Shown here: positions 17,106-27,020 of the stretch, one piece after another
How the letters are laid out: each line of letters opens with the position of its first letter
Position numbering within the stretch: the stretch's first letter is position 1
Assembly (NCBI GenBank): GCA_964607675.1
Contig: CAZSLC010000009.1
Location: 4,780 to 68,779, forward strand
From: CAZSLC01 sp964607675
Lineage (GTDB): Bacteria > Bacteroidota > Bacteroidia > Bacteroidales > UBA932
DNA length: 64,000 nt
Direction: 5' to 3'
The notes under the pieces: generated by a model
Told to the model about the DNA's origin: nothing
The model's database searches: none
Seen by the model: only the letters and a program-made list of their open reading frames with translations
Program-made: the position numbers and the translations under genes

Positions 17106-18747
17106 CACTCCAATCTTCTCTAAATACGACATTTCTTATAGCCTTATTGATGAAGCCCGAGTGGGTAGATATTTGTTCGAACCTTATATTCGATTGGAGC
17201 AGATCTATGTGCACATCTGAGATATGTATAGGAAACTCTCTGCCATATCTATCCATCACTTCAAGAAAAAATGTTGTAATATCGTATCCCTGAAATGCAA
17301 AATTGGATGGTCTTGTGTTGAATATATTAAAATATTCATTAACAAATGATTCTGTTAGTGGAGAAGAGTAATTAATGTGATACTGGGTTGGAATATGTGC
17401 ATTAAGGTAGTGGTAATACTCTAAATCTAGTATATCAAAACTTTTCCAGCGATTTGAGCCATACACGCTAATCTCTCTCTTTTCTCTCTTTTTTAAAAGA
17501 TTTAGATTGCGAAGAACATCAGAGACAAAGGCTTCATTGTTAGAAGCTACTATTACTCTATTAAATCTTGTTGAGTCAATAAGCATTTTATATTTTTCCT
17601 GAATCAATCTTCCGTCCAGTATATGATAGGAGAGTGAATCAATCTTAACGTTATGCTTTTTAAATTCTGCAATAGTATTGTTGACTATTGATGAGTGTCG
17701 ATATCCCCTCTCATATATCATAACCTGTTTTATATTATCATTTTTCTTATTGAAAAAGATATTATATAATGATTCATTTATTGTTTTTGGTGCAATTGAA
17801 TATTGAAAAAAGAAGGGATTGTTCTCAATCAATGGTTCTGTTTTGTAGTCGAAAGGGGAAACGATAGGTATCCTTTTGCTTTTACAATAATTTGAAATGA
17901 TTTCAAGGTCTCGGATAAATATTGGGCCAATGACAAGTTCACTATTATCAATAACACCTGATGAGATCATATCTGAGGCAGAATGGTAATTATTTAGGTT
18001 AACCACTTTTATCGAATACTTATGATTTGGTTTACTATTATTGAAATTATTTAGAGCAATCAACGATCCAGAATAATAGTCCATCATCCTTGTATTGCCC
18101 ATTTTTGTAGAATCTATTTCAAAGGGGAGTATTATAGATATAGTGTAACTTCTCTTTTTATACCTATATATATCAGTGTTTTCTCTATTTGTTGGTTGTT
18201 CACGAATAGTGGTGTCTGTATGGGTAATTTCTGTAGGGGTAATTAATGTATAATCATTGACACTTTCAGAAACAGTTTTTTTTACTATTTCTATTGTATC
18301 TGGAGCTGCTATGTAGTTTTTATCGGGAATAAAAAGTTTTTGCCTTTTTTTTAAGGGCACCTCTTTATCAATATTATTTAAGGCACATATAGCGTCAACG
18401 CTAACATCAAACTTATTTGCAATGTCATCCAATGTGTCGTACCATTTAACTTTATATGTCTTAAAATCTTTTAGATTTTGTTGTGATGGGATATATACCC
18501 AATCGCCATTTTTGAGGCCACTTTTGAGTTGTGGATTGATTTCTAAAATATCATCAACAGTAATATTATAAGCCTTTCCAATAGAGAAAAGGGTCTGCCC
18601 CTGCAAGGTACGATGCAAAAGATAAATTTTGCCATTGATACTTACCTTTTCATTGGATATAGTAACAGGTGTGGATTCGTAATTTTGTCCAGAGACAGTT
18701 GCGAAAAGTAATAATAGTAATGTAGATATTATTAGATTTTTTTTCAT
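17095..18747 (-). CDS. LysM-domain protein with PBP1-like periplasmic binding fold
   Basis: A 550-residue secreted protein. The signal peptide is [21 protein letters not shown]. Two LysM repeats follow: about residues 41-86 ([20 protein letters not shown]) and 97-142 ([19 protein letters not shown]), which should bind peptidoglycan. Residues about 200-545 resemble a type I periplasmic binding/leucine-binding fold ([39 protein letters not shown]). This LysM plus PBP1 combination is common in Bacteroidales but has no established function. Its ATG overlaps the purC stop by four bases (ATGA), so it is the last gene of the pdxJ operon. Confidence 0.82.
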   Translation of the reverse strand: MKKNLIISTLLLLLFATVSGQNYESTPVTISNEKVSINGKIYLLHRTLQGQTLFSIGKAYNITVDDILEINPQLKSGLKNGDWVYIPSQQNLKDFKTYKVKWYDTLDDIANKFDVSVDAICALNNIDKEVPLKKRQKLFIPDKNYIAAPDTIEIVKKTVSESVNDYTLITPTEITHTDTTIREQPTNRENTDIYRYKKRSYTISIILPFEIDSTKMGNTRMMDYYSGSLIALNNFNNSKPNHKYSIKVVNLNNYHSASDMISSGVIDNSELVIGPIFIRDLEIISNYCKSKRIPIVSPFDYKTEPLIENNPFFFQYSIAPKTINESLYNIFFNKKNDNIKQVMIYERGYRHSSIVNNTIAEFKKHNVKIDSLSYHILDGRLIQEKYKMLIDSTRFNRVIVASNNEAFVSDVLRNLNLLKKREKREISVYGSNRWKSFDILDLEYYHYLNAHIPTQYHINYSSPLTESFVNEYFNIFNTRPSNFAFQGYDITTFFLEVMDRYGREFPIHISDVHIDLLQSNIRFEQISTHSGFINKAIRNVVFREDWSVSY

Positions 18748-19697
18748 ATTAAGCGAGCTAACATATTATTGATATTTGTTTCGATTCTCTCGTAAACATT
18801 GTTGGTATATTGAGCACCATTAAATGATTTTCCTGTGATTTTTTCAAATAGTTCAATATATCGATCAGATATTATTTTAATTCTTTCAGGGGTCATCTCT
18901 GGTACATTTTGTCCCTCTTTTCCTTGGAAATTATTATCCATAAGCCACTCTCTTACGAACTCTTTTGAAAGTTGTTTTTGCTGTTCTCCTTTGTCAAATT
19001 TTTCTTGATAGCCTTCTGCATAGAAATACCTTGATGAATCAGGGGTGTGAATCTCATCAATCAAATATATTTCACCGTTTCTTTTTCCAAACTCATATTT
19101 AGTATCGACCAATATCAAGCCTTGTTTTGCTGCCATCTCTGTACCACGTTCGAATAGTTGCATTGCATATTTTTCCACTTTTAGGTAGTCCTCCTCAGTT
19201 ACTAAACCTTTGGCAATAATTTCATCTCTTGATATATCTTCATCGTGCGTACCTATTTCAGCTTTTGTAGTAGGTGTGATGATTGGCCTATCAAATTTTT
19301 GGTGTTCCCTCATCCCATCTGGTATCTTAACACCGCAAATTTCTCGTGCTCCATTTTTGTAGGCTCTCCATGAGCTACCTGTTAAATAGCCCCTTACGAT
19401 CATTTCAATAGGGAGCCCCGTACATTTATACCCTACCGTAACCATTGGATCTGGAGAGGCAATTTTCCAATTTTGAACAATATCCTTTGTGGAATCTAAA
19501 AACATAGATGCTATTTGGTTTAGCACTTGACCTTTGAAAGGGATCCCTTTTGGAAGGACAACATCAAATGCAGATATTCTGTCAGTTGCAATCATTACGA
19601 TAATATCGTCGTTGATTGTATAAACATCTCTCACTTTACCAATGTATTTATTGGTCTGTTTAGTGAAATTAAAATCGGTTCTAATAATTGATTCCAT
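18744..19697 (-). CDS. purC: Phosphoribosylaminoimidazole-succinocarboxamide synthase
   Basis: A 317-residue SAICAR synthetase of the longer type. Motifs: [20 protein letters not shown] near the N-terminus, [19 protein letters not shown], and LVDTKYEFG and [12 protein letters not shown] in the ATP-binding part. It catalyses ATP-dependent condensation of CAIR with aspartate in purine synthesis. It is co-oriented with pdxJ, a Skp-like gene and a glycosyltransferase with gaps of 3-44 bases, so this housekeeping enzyme is embedded in an envelope-related operon. Confidence 0.96.
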   Translation of the reverse strand: MESIIRTDFNFTKQTNKYIGKVRDVYTINDDIIVMIATDRISAFDVVLPKGIPFKGQVLNQIASMFLDSTKDIVQNWKIASPDPMVTVGYKCTGLPIEMIVRGYLTGSSWRAYKNGAREICGVKIPDGMREHQKFDRPIITPTTKAEIGTHDEDISRDEIIAKGLVTEEDYLKVEKYAMQLFERGTEMAAKQGLILVDTKYEFGKRNGEIYLIDEIHTPDSSRYFYAEGYQEKFDKGEQQKQLSKEFVREWLMDNNFQGKEGQNVPEMTPERIKIISDRYIELFEKITGKSFNGAQYTNNVYERIETNINNMLARLI

Positions 19698-19700
19698 TGC

Positions 19701-20819
19701 TTAAAGGTTGTTATATAATTCTAATAAATTATTGCAAAAATTATCCCACGATAATCTTGATTTTTCTTTTTTTATCCCATTAATCAACTCTTCTTTAATC
19801 GTAGAAGATTGAAAATAAGTTTCAATTGCTGATGTTAGCTTATCGGATGATACCTCATCTATTACTATCCCTGTCCCAGCATCGGCAATAGTCTCTTTTA
19901 ATCCTCCAACAGCGGTGGTGATGAGGGGCGTTTCATAATAATATGATACTGAACTGATTCCGCTTTGAGTAGCTGAACGATATGGCAGCACACACACGTC
20001 AGCGGCGCAAAAATAATAAGGAATATCCTGATCGGGGATATATTTTGTGAAAAGTTTTATGTTATTTTTATTTGGGGAACTATCTATTTTTTTTTGATAT
20101 TTGTCAAATGAGCCATACGGTTCTCCTGCGATAATTAACTGATAACTCTCATCAAGTTGAGAAAACGAATCGAGTAATATGTCAAGCCCTTTATAATCCC
20201 TTATCAATCCAAAAAATAAAATGGTTTTTAGCTTTGGGTCTATTCTGAGATGGTCTGCTGCTATTTCCCTTGGTACTGCCTTCCCGTAATTTGAATAAAT
20301 CGGGTGATTACTCACCGTGAATTTGGCATTTGGGTTGAGACTCAGTAGATCGTTTTTTACTGCATCACATAAAACGACAAAAGCGTCATTACCTTTTAAA
20401 AAATAGGAGGTGAGGAGCTTATCGTAACATTTGGGTTCGTGAGGTACGACATTATCAAGTATTGAGATAACTTTACACTCTTTTCCAACGTGTCGTGCGA
20501 CCCACCCTTGAGATGGGGCAAGATATGAAAGCCAATATCGCATAATCAGTAGATCAGGCTTCCAATTTCTAATCTCTTTTGACGAGGAGATATAAGAAAA
20601 AGGATTTGCCGTATCAAGTAAAGGGGTGGCCTTTATTGATGCGGCATCTATCTCTTCTACGAATTGTGTTTTCCCTGGAAATAGGAAATTAGGATACTGA
20701 CGTTTGAAATTGAAAGCTTTAACTGTATGTTTTTTACTCAGCTCATCGTTTAGAAAAGAATTGAACTGCGATATACCCCCTCTATAGGGGTAAAAACATG
20801 ATAGTAGAGCAATTCTCAA
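19701..20819 (-). CDS. GT4-family glycosyltransferase (TTG start)
   Basis: A 372-residue GT-B glycosyltransferase. The N-terminus RIALLSCFYPYRGGISQFN is typical of GT4 and sits right at a TTG codon (20819-20817). No in-frame ATG lies between it and the upstream gene's stop, so TTG initiation is likely. The C-terminal donor domain has FFGLIRDYKGLDILLDSF and the nucleotide-sugar region FCAADVCVLPYRSATQSGIS. Donor and acceptor are unknown; a cell-surface polysaccharide or glycolipid role is plausible. It starts four bases past the Skp-like gene and ends three bases before purC. Confidence 0.85.
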   Translation of the reverse strand: MRIALLSCFYPYRGGISQFNSFLNDELSKKHTVKAFNFKRQYPNFLFPGKTQFVEEIDAASIKATPLLDTANPFSYISSSKEIRNWKPDLLIMRYWLSYLAPSQGWVARHVGKECKVISILDNVVPHEPKCYDKLLTSYFLKGNDAFVVLCDAVKNDLLSLNPNAKFTVSNHPIYSNYGKAVPREIAADHLRIDPKLKTILFFGLIRDYKGLDILLDSFSQLDESYQLIIAGEPYGSFDKYQKKIDSSPNKNNIKLFTKYIPDQDIPYYFCAADVCVLPYRSATQSGISSVSYYYETPLITTAVGGLKETIADAGTGIVIDEVSSDKLTSAIETYFQSSTIKEELINGIKKEKSRLSWDNFCNNLLELYNNL

Positions 20820-20823
20820 TTGT

Positions 20824-21432
20824 TTATTTATTTCTATTTTTAATATATTCTTCGTTTAGGCCTTTAAGTACGTCAGCAGTAATATCTAAAGATTTATTCC
20901 CTTCAATAACAACATTTGTGGTAGCAGAAGTCGTTAGGATTAGTGAGTACTCGTGGTTTTTATTGTATTCAGCAACATAGGTCTTGATAGCATCCATAAC
21001 TCTGTTAAGCATTACTCTCTCCTCTTCTGCCATCTCAAGTTGTTTTTGTTGAGACAACTTTTGAAGATCTTGTTGACGTTGCATTAGTCCTGCTTGCATT
21101 TCTTCAGCTTTTGAGCGTGTGAGAAGCCCTTTATTGTATTGATTTTCAAATGATTTTGCGTCGTTCTCAAATGCTCTTCCCTTTTTATTTAAATCACTTT
21201 CAATGGCACTGAGTTTCCCTTCAAGTTCTGATCTTAAATCATTGAACATATCGTATTGATTTACTAATGTGTCAATTTGTATATACACTATATCTCCAGC
21301 ACATGCAGATTGTTCAGTAGTCCCTGCGTTGGATGTTTTTGGAGATTTTGATTTATTAGTAAAGAACAAAACGAAAAGAGCTGCTACTGCAACAACAAGT
21401 ACGATGTTGAGAATTAATGAAAATTTTTTCAT
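20824..21432 (-). CDS. Membrane-anchored OmpH/Skp-like protein
   Basis: A 202-residue protein with an N-terminal hydrophobic segment (ILNIVLVVAVAALFVLFF, about residues 7-25) without a clear cleavage site, then a Ser/Lys/Thr-rich linker and a Skp-like domain: a strand (IVYIQIDTLVNQYDMF), a long coiled coil (about 70-150) and a closing part (EYSLILTTSATTNVVIEG). Skp proteins are periplasmic chaperones for outer-membrane proteins. This copy differs from the two secreted ones behind bamA by its apparent membrane anchor. It lies between pdxJ and the glycosyltransferase in one operon. Confidence 0.82.
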   Translation of the reverse strand: MKKFSLILNIVLVVAVAALFVLFFTNKSKSPKTSNAGTTEQSACAGDIVYIQIDTLVNQYDMFNDLRSELEGKLSAIESDLNKKGRAFENDAKSFENQYNKGLLTRSKAEEMQAGLMQRQQDLQKLSQQKQLEMAEEERVMLNRVMDAIKTYVAEYNKNHEYSLILTTSATTNVVIEGNKSLDITADVLKGLNEEYIKNRNK

Positions 21433-21476
21433 GCTATTAAAAAATTAGTTCGAATTAAAAATAATTACAAAGATAG

Positions 21477-22196
21477 TTAAAAATTATTTACTTCTTTTAA
21501 ATATAAGCGAATAGTATTTTCCAATCCTAAATATAGAGCGTCGCATACTAATGCGTGACCAATTGATACCTCTTTTATGTAAGGAATTGTGCGAATGAAG
21601 TAATTTAAATTGATTAAGTTTAGGTCATGTCCTGCATTTAGCCCTATTCCAAGTTTTTTTGCAGTTTCAGCTGCAATAAAGTATGGTTCAATGGCCCTTT
21701 CTTTATTATCTAAATAGTTGGCAGCGTATGCTTCTGTGTAGAGTTCGACTCTATCACATTGAGTGTCTGAGGCATACTTAATCATTTCAGGATTGGGATC
21801 TATAAATACTGAAGTTCTAATACCCTCCTTTTTAAAAATGGAACAAATATCTTTTAGAAATTTAGTGTTGTTCTTAGTATCCCACCCAGCGTTGGATGTG
21901 AGCACATCGTGGGCATCTGGCACCAATGTCACTTGGGCAGGATGCACTTTGAGTACAAGGTTTACAAATGATTCTATTGGGTTACCCTCAATGTTAAATT
22001 CTGTTGTAAGTATAGGTTGGAGTGATGTCACATCTGAGTAACGAATGTGCCTTTCATCAGGCCTTGGATGAACTGTAATGCCTTGAGCACCAAAAGATTC
22101 GCAATCTCTTGCTGCCTTTAGTACATCTGGTAGATTACCACCTCTTGAATTTCTAAGAGTTGCGAATTTGTTGATATTTACACTTAATTGTGTCAT
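21477..22196 (-). CDS. pdxJ: Pyridoxine 5'-phosphate synthase
   Basis: A 239-residue PdxJ of normal length. Diagnostic stretches are [41 protein letters not shown], and [12 protein letters not shown] near the C-terminus. It makes pyridoxine phosphate from amino-acetone phosphate and deoxyxylulose phosphate in vitamin B6 synthesis. It is the first gene of the minus-strand series leading to the LysM protein and is divergent from nadK. Confidence 0.96.
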   Translation of the reverse strand: MTQLSVNINKFATLRNSRGGNLPDVLKAARDCESFGAQGITVHPRPDERHIRYSDVTSLQPILTTEFNIEGNPIESFVNLVLKVHPAQVTLVPDAHDVLTSNAGWDTKNNTKFLKDICSIFKKEGIRTSVFIDPNPEMIKYASDTQCDRVELYTEAYAANYLDNKERAIEPYFIAAETAKKLGIGLNAGHDLNLINLNYFIRTIPYIKEVSIGHALVCDALYLGLENTIRLYLKEVNNF

Positions 22197-22212
22197 TTAA
22201 TGATATTTTTTA

Positions 22213-22220
22213 CAAAAATA
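22213..22220 (-). promoter_or_regulatory. -7 promoter element (TATTTTTG) of the pdxJ operon
   Basis: The minus strand reads TATTTTTG, an exact TAnnTTTG match, 17 bases upstream of the pdxJ ATG in the 73-base space between pdxJ and nadK. Confidence 0.5.
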
Positions 22221-22275
22221 TGTAATATAACAGAAAAATAACAATCTTTGCATATCATTATTTAATAATTTGATA

Positions 22276-23160
22276 ATGTATATTGCTCTTTTTGGAAGAA
22301 AAATAGAACAAAAGTCAATAGATAGGTTGGAGTTGCTTCTTACTTCATTGAGTGAGAGAGGGGTCAAATTGTGTTTTTATAGTGGATTACTTGCGTTACT
22401 ACATGACGGAAAGGTGAAAAATATACCAGAAGGGGATGTGTTTTCGTCCTACAATGATTTGCCTAAAGATGTGGATTTATTTATGACACTTGGTGGTGAT
22501 GGGACGTTTCTTACATCGTTATCTATTGTTCGTAATTATGATATACCAATTGTTGGTGTCAATTTTGGCAGATTGGGCTTTTTAACAGCAGTATCGGTCA
22601 AAAGTGGCAAGAATGATTGGATTGATTCTCTGGTTGCTGGCAAATTTGAAATAGTTGAAAAATCTATTATTCATTTAAGTTCTCCCTCTATTCCTTCACA
22701 GTTTTATCCTTTTTCTCTAAATGAAATTTCAATACAGAGAAAGAGTCCTGCGATGTTGGGAGTTGAGGTGAGGCTGAATTCTCAACAAATTCCCACATAT
22801 TGGGCAGACGGGTTGTTGGTTGCCACCCCCACTGGTTCTACAGCATATTCACTTAGTGTCGGGGGGCCGATTGTTCTACCCAATTCAAATGTTTTTATCA
22901 TTGCGCCAATAGCCCCGCACAATCTCAATATAAGACCGATTATTGTCCCAGACGATGCTAATATTGAAATCTCAATAAAAACAGATAGGGATGCTATTTT
23001 GGCTGTTGACAATAGATCTGTTTTAATAACTCCTGATAGTCCTATTTATTTGTCAAAGGCCTCCTTCAGATTGAAGGCAGTCACTTTTGGAAACTTAAGT
23101 TTTTTTGATGTATTGAGAGACAAACTATTATGGGGAGAAGATAAAAGAAATAATATTTGA
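22276..23160 (+). CDS. nadK: NAD kinase
   Basis: A 294-residue NAD kinase. The GGDG motif is in TLGGDGTFL, with NFGRLGFL, the NE pair in LNEISIQ and the conserved GLLVATPTGSTAYSLSVGGPI. It phosphorylates NAD to NADP in the cytoplasm. The longest frame starts at TTG 22270; ATG 22276 (MYIALFGRK) is chosen as it matches the usual family start. It is followed by uppS after 15 bases. Confidence 0.95.
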   Translation: MYIALFGRKIEQKSIDRLELLLTSLSERGVKLCFYSGLLALLHDGKVKNIPEGDVFSSYNDLPKDVDLFMTLGGDGTFLTSLSIVRNYDIPIVGVNFGRLGFLTAVSVKSGKNDWIDSLVAGKFEIVEKSIIHLSSPSIPSQFYPFSLNEISIQRKSPAMLGVEVRLNSQQIPTYWADGLLVATPTGSTAYSLSVGGPIVLPNSNVFIIAPIAPHNLNIRPIIVPDDANIEISIKTDRDAILAVDNRSVLITPDSPIYLSKASFRLKAVTFGNLSFFDVLRDKLLWGEDKRNNI

Positions 23161-23175
23161 TATAATTTACACAAT

Positions 23176-23913
23176 ATGGTTGAAGATTTGAATATACCTG
23201 CTCATATTGCTATCATAATGGATGGCAATGGAAGGTGGGCAAAAGAGAGGGGGCAGGAGAGATTGTTTGGACATAATGCAGGTAGAGACAGCGTACGAGT
23301 GTGTACCAAATATGCAGCAGAATTAGGGGTAAAATATTTGAGCCTTTTTGCTTTCTCAGAGGAGAATTGGGGTAGGCCAGGAGAAGAAGTAAGTGGTTTG
23401 ATGTATCTAATGGCCAAGGCACTTGTTGATGAGAAGGAACTTTTTATTGAGAACGACATTCGATTTAAGGTGATAGGAGACAGATCCCGTCTCTCTGACG
23501 AACTTGGAAGCCAAATTCTCTCATTGGAAGAATTAACTATGAGGAATTCAAGGATGACATTGATTGTTTTTTTAAGTTATAGTGGAAAGTGGGATATTAT
23601 TGAAGCTGCTCAGTTATATGCTAATCAATGTGTGTCAATGACTGTAAATGGAGAGGCATTGGAGCCACTTACTAAAGAGAAATTTGATAAACTTTTGAGC
23701 ACTGTCTCAATTCCTGATCCTGATTTATTAATAAGAACTAGTGGCGAACAGAGGATAAGCAATTTTATGCTATGGCAATGTGCCTATTCTGAATTCTATT
23801 TTACCACAACGCTTTGGCCCGATTTTCGCAAAGAAGATTTACTGACAGCCATTAAAAATTATAGTACTCGTAAACGTAGATTTGGAAAAACTGATGACCA
23901 AATCATAAAATAA
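23176..23913 (+). CDS. uppS: Isoprenyl (undecaprenyl) diphosphate synthase
   Basis: A 245-residue cis-prenyltransferase of normal length: IIMDGNGRWAKERG with the catalytic Asp, SLFAFSEENWGRP, and RTSGEQRISNFMLWQ with FTTTLWPDF near the C-terminus. It makes the C55 lipid carrier for peptidoglycan and surface glycans. The order uppS, bamA, skp, skp is conserved in Bacteroidota. A separate promoter element for bamA lies just after it. Confidence 0.96.
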   Translation: MVEDLNIPAHIAIIMDGNGRWAKERGQERLFGHNAGRDSVRVCTKYAAELGVKYLSLFAFSEENWGRPGEEVSGLMYLMAKALVDEKELFIENDIRFKVIGDRSRLSDELGSQILSLEELTMRNSRMTLIVFLSYSGKWDIIEAAQLYANQCVSMTVNGEALEPLTKEKFDKLLSTVSIPDPDLLIRTSGEQRISNFMLWQCAYSEFYFTTTLWPDFRKEDLLTAIKNYSTRKRRFGKTDDQIIK

Positions 23914-23919
23914 AATTTA

Positions 23920-23927
23920 TACCTTTG
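23920..23927 (+). promoter_or_regulatory. -7 promoter element (TACCTTTG) of bamA
   Basis: TACCTTTG, an exact TAnnTTTG match, sits in the 41-base gap between uppS and bamA, 27 bases before the bamA ATG. Confidence 0.5.
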
Positions 23928-23954
23928 CATCTTGCTTATATATTGTGATTCCAA

Positions 23955-26486
23955 ATGAATTTTAAAATAACTCTTCTTTTAGCTTTTTTGTTTTTGTTGC
24001 CACTCACTGTGTTGGCACAAAATGACACTACTAAAACAAAGGACAACGGTATCATCGTTAATTATGATAAACCTCAAAAATATATCGTAGGTGGAATAGA
24101 GGTCACGGGTATTAAATATTTAGGAAAAGAGCAAATAATTGCTCTGACTGGTATTCGTATTGGAGATGAGATAACGATACCAAGTGAAAATGTCTCTTCT
24201 ATTGTGAAAAGGATTTGGATGCAAAGATTTTTTTCAAACGTAGGTTTTTATATAGATTCGTTGTCATCCAATAAAGATACTGCATTTTTTAGATTGGAAC
24301 TGCAAGAGAGACCGAGGGTATCTAGATGGAGTTTTAGAGGAGTTAAAAATTCCGAGCAGACAGATTTGCAAGAGAGACTTAGCCTAAGGAGAGGAAGCGA
24401 ATTTTCAGAATATGTAGTACGTTCGAGTACCAACATTATCAAGAACTATTATAAAGAGAAAGGTTTTATCAATGCAAAAATAAATGTCCTTCAAGTAAAA
24501 GACACATTGCTCACTAATGCAGTGAGGGTAACATTTGATGTTGATAGGGGGCTGAAAGTTAAAATAAAGAAGATAACATTTGAAGGGAATGATCATGTTA
24601 AGGAGGGTAAACTTGTATCTGCAATGAAAAAGACCAGAGATATGAGGTTGCGTAACTTCTTTTCATCTAAAAAGTTTAACGAAAAAGAGTATGAAAATGA
24701 TAAACACTCCTTGATTCAAGCTTTCAATGAAGCAGGATATAGAGATGCGAAAATAGTAAGAGACTCAATTTACTATGTCGAAGAGGGGCGAATGGGAATC
24801 AATTTTAAAATCGATGAGGGGAAAAGATACTATTTCAGAAACATCTCTTGGACGGGAAATTCATTATATGCATCGGAAGATTTAAGTAATGTCTTGAGAA
24901 TCTCAAAAGGGGATGTTTACGACGTTGTCACAATGGAGAAAAGGCTCAATGGGGACCCAAAGAAGCAAGAAATGGATATCAGTTCACTCTACAGAGATAG
25001 AGGTTACCTCTTTTTTAATATTATGCCCATAGAGGTAAATATAGTTGGTGACTCTGTTGACGTTGAGATGAGAATGGTAGAAGGTAAGCCAGCAACATTC
25101 AACAATATTATTATCACAGGCAATACCATTACGAATGAGAAAATAGTTAGGAGACAGGTCTTTACAAAACCAGGATATTTATATAATCAATCATATTTGG
25201 AAAGATCAATAAGAGAAATTGCATCTATGGGACATTTTGATCCAGAGCAAGCAGGAGATCCTTCTAAAGGATTTTCAGTAATTCCAAATTCATTGAATAA
25301 TACTGTTGATATTACATATAACGTAGCAGAGAAGCCAAATAGCCAGCTGGAATTATCAGGTGGTTGGGGAGGATATTCGTTTGTAGGTACCGTAGGTGTT
25401 AGTTTTAACAATTTCTCAATTAAACGATTATTTAAAAAAGGGGCATGGCGACCTGTTCCACTTGGTGATGCACAAACTTTATCATTGAGATTCCAGACTA
25501 ATGGTACATATTACACAGCCTTTTCATTCAATTTTATGGAACCGTGGCTATTCGGTAAAAAACCGACCTCTTTCAATCTTTCTGCCTACTATACACGGCA
25601 GACAGCTTCAACATATTTCTATCTGAACCCATCAGAGTATATGGAGGTATATGGTGTTTCCGCTGGAATAGGAAGTCGTCTTAAATGGCCTGATAACTAT
25701 TTCGTATTATATCACGAGTTCAGTTGGCAGACTTATAACATGCATGATTGGAATTATGCATTCTTGTTCAACAACGGAATATCACACAATATAAGTTACA
25801 AAATCTCACTTGGAAGAAATTCGACAGATCAACCAATATATCCAAGACAAGGATCTGATTTTTCAGTTTCTTTACAAATCACGCCACCATATTCCCTTTT
25901 TAGAGACAAAAACACCGATTATAAATCGATGTCAGACCAAGACAGATATCGTTGGATAGAGTTTCATAAGTGGTCTTTTAAAGGGGCCTTATACACAAAA
26001 CTTGTTGGAGATCTTGTTTTGATGGCCAGAGCTCAATTCGGGTACCTTGGATATTTTAATAAAGAATTAGGATATTCACCGTTTGAAGGATTTCAAGTTG
26101 GGGGTGATGGAATGTCTGGATACAATACGTATGGTGCGGATATTATTTCTATGAGAGGGTATCCTAATTATTCACTTACCCCTACTGTTAATGGAGTCTA
26201 TTCTGGTCATGTATATGATAAGTTTACATTAGAGTTAAGGTATCCTATTGTTCTCCAACCCTCTTCGACTATTTTTGCCCTTGCATTTGTGGAAGGAGGT
26301 AATTGTTGGTATGGTATTGATAAATTTAACCCATTTGAGATTAAAAGAGCAGCTGGTGTTGGTTTGAGGATAATGTTACCTATGATTGGTTTACTTGGAA
26401 TAGATTGGGGTTGGGGATTTGATCCTATTGGGGATAAAAAAGTTAGTGGTTCTAACTTCCACTTTATTATTGGACAACAATTCTAA
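23955..26486 (+). CDS. bamA: Outer-membrane protein assembly factor BamA
   Basis: An 843-residue Omp85 protein. The signal peptide is MNFKITLLLAFLFLLPLTVLA. Residues about 40-450 hold five POTRA domains (for example IVGGIEVTGIKYLGKEQI and YYFRNISWTGNSLYASEDL); residues about 455-843 form the barrel, with the family's GWGFDPIG near the end and a final phenylalanine. It is the core of the machine that folds outer-membrane beta-barrels, including the SusC proteins in this window. It has its own promoter and is followed by two skp-like genes. Confidence 0.95.
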   Translation: MNFKITLLLAFLFLLPLTVLAQNDTTKTKDNGIIVNYDKPQKYIVGGIEVTGIKYLGKEQIIALTGIRIGDEITIPSENVSSIVKRIWMQRFFSNVGFYIDSLSSNKDTAFFRLELQERPRVSRWSFRGVKNSEQTDLQERLSLRRGSEFSEYVVRSSTNIIKNYYKEKGFINAKINVLQVKDTLLTNAVRVTFDVDRGLKVKIKKITFEGNDHVKEGKLVSAMKKTRDMRLRNFFSSKKFNEKEYENDKHSLIQAFNEAGYRDAKIVRDSIYYVEEGRMGINFKIDEGKRYYFRNISWTGNSLYASEDLSNVLRISKGDVYDVVTMEKRLNGDPKKQEMDISSLYRDRGYLFFNIMPIEVNIVGDSVDVEMRMVEGKPATFNNIIITGNTITNEKIVRRQVFTKPGYLYNQSYLERSIREIASMGHFDPEQAGDPSKGFSVIPNSLNNTVDITYNVAEKPNSQLELSGGWGGYSFVGTVGVSFNNFSIKRLFKKGAWRPVPLGDAQTLSLRFQTNGTYYTAFSFNFMEPWLFGKKPTSFNLSAYYTRQTASTYFYLNPSEYMEVYGVSAGIGSRLKWPDNYFVLYHEFSWQTYNMHDWNYAFLFNNGISHNISYKISLGRNSTDQPIYPRQGSDFSVSLQITPPYSLFRDKNTDYKSMSDQDRYRWIEFHKWSFKGALYTKLVGDLVLMARAQFGYLGYFNKELGYSPFEGFQVGGDGMSGYNTYGADIISMRGYPNYSLTPTVNGVYSGHVYDKFTLELRYPIVLQPSSTIFALAFVEGGNCWYGIDKFNPFEIKRAAGVGLRIMLPMIGLLGIDWGWGFDPIGDKKVSGSNFHFIIGQQF

Positions 26487-26496
26487 AAAATATATT

Positions 26497-27003
26497 ATGA
26501 AACGTGTAATTGTTATAATCGCTGCGATATTGCTACCTTTGCTTCCTTTAAGTGCACAAAAAATAGGATTTATGAGCACAGAGACAGTCCTAGCGCAGAT
26601 ACCTGAATATTCAGAAGCTCAAAAAAGTTTAAACAAATTAAGTGAACAATATCAATCACTGTTGAAGCAAGAGAGTGCGAAGGTTGATGCTGCCTATCAA
26701 TCATATCAGAGAGAGAGGATTCATATGTCTCAAGAGATGATAAAGGCTAAAGAAGCAGAAATAATTAAAATGGAGAGAGAAGTAAAGGAGAGACAAAAAG
26801 CGATTTTTGGTGAAGATGGGGTACTTGCAAAAAAATCGGCTGAGCTATTAACCCCAATTAAAAATAGAGTAGATGAAGCAATACAACGACTTGCTCAAGA
26901 GTTGGGCTATTCGCTTATTTTAGATGTATCGTCTCTTCAAGGAGTTGTATATAAAAATCTTGGAGATGATTTAAGTATGGATATTATAAAAAGACTAAAA
27001 TAA
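26497..27003 (+). CDS. OmpH/Skp-like periplasmic chaperone, copy 1
   Basis: A 168-residue Skp-like protein. The longest frame begins at a TTG within bamA (26419); ATG 26497 gives a clean signal peptide (MKRVIVIIAAILLPLLPLSAQ), so it is chosen. The mature protein opens with KIGFMSTETVLAQIPEYSEAQ, typical of OmpH, followed by a long coiled coil (about 45-110) and a C-terminal strand region (GYSLILDVSSLQGVVY). It would escort unfolded outer-membrane proteins to BamA, whose gene is ten bases upstream. Confidence 0.9.
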   Translation: MKRVIVIIAAILLPLLPLSAQKIGFMSTETVLAQIPEYSEAQKSLNKLSEQYQSLLKQESAKVDAAYQSYQRERIHMSQEMIKAKEAEIIKMEREVKERQKAIFGEDGVLAKKSAELLTPIKNRVDEAIQRLAQELGYSLILDVSSLQGVVYKNLGDDLSMDIIKRLK

Positions 27004-27020
27004 TTATAAACAATATTAAT

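Noticed and set aside
26419..26496. Extended N-terminus of the first skp-like gene beginning within bamA
   Set aside because: It starts at TTG and would bury the clear signal peptide that begins at ATG 26497.
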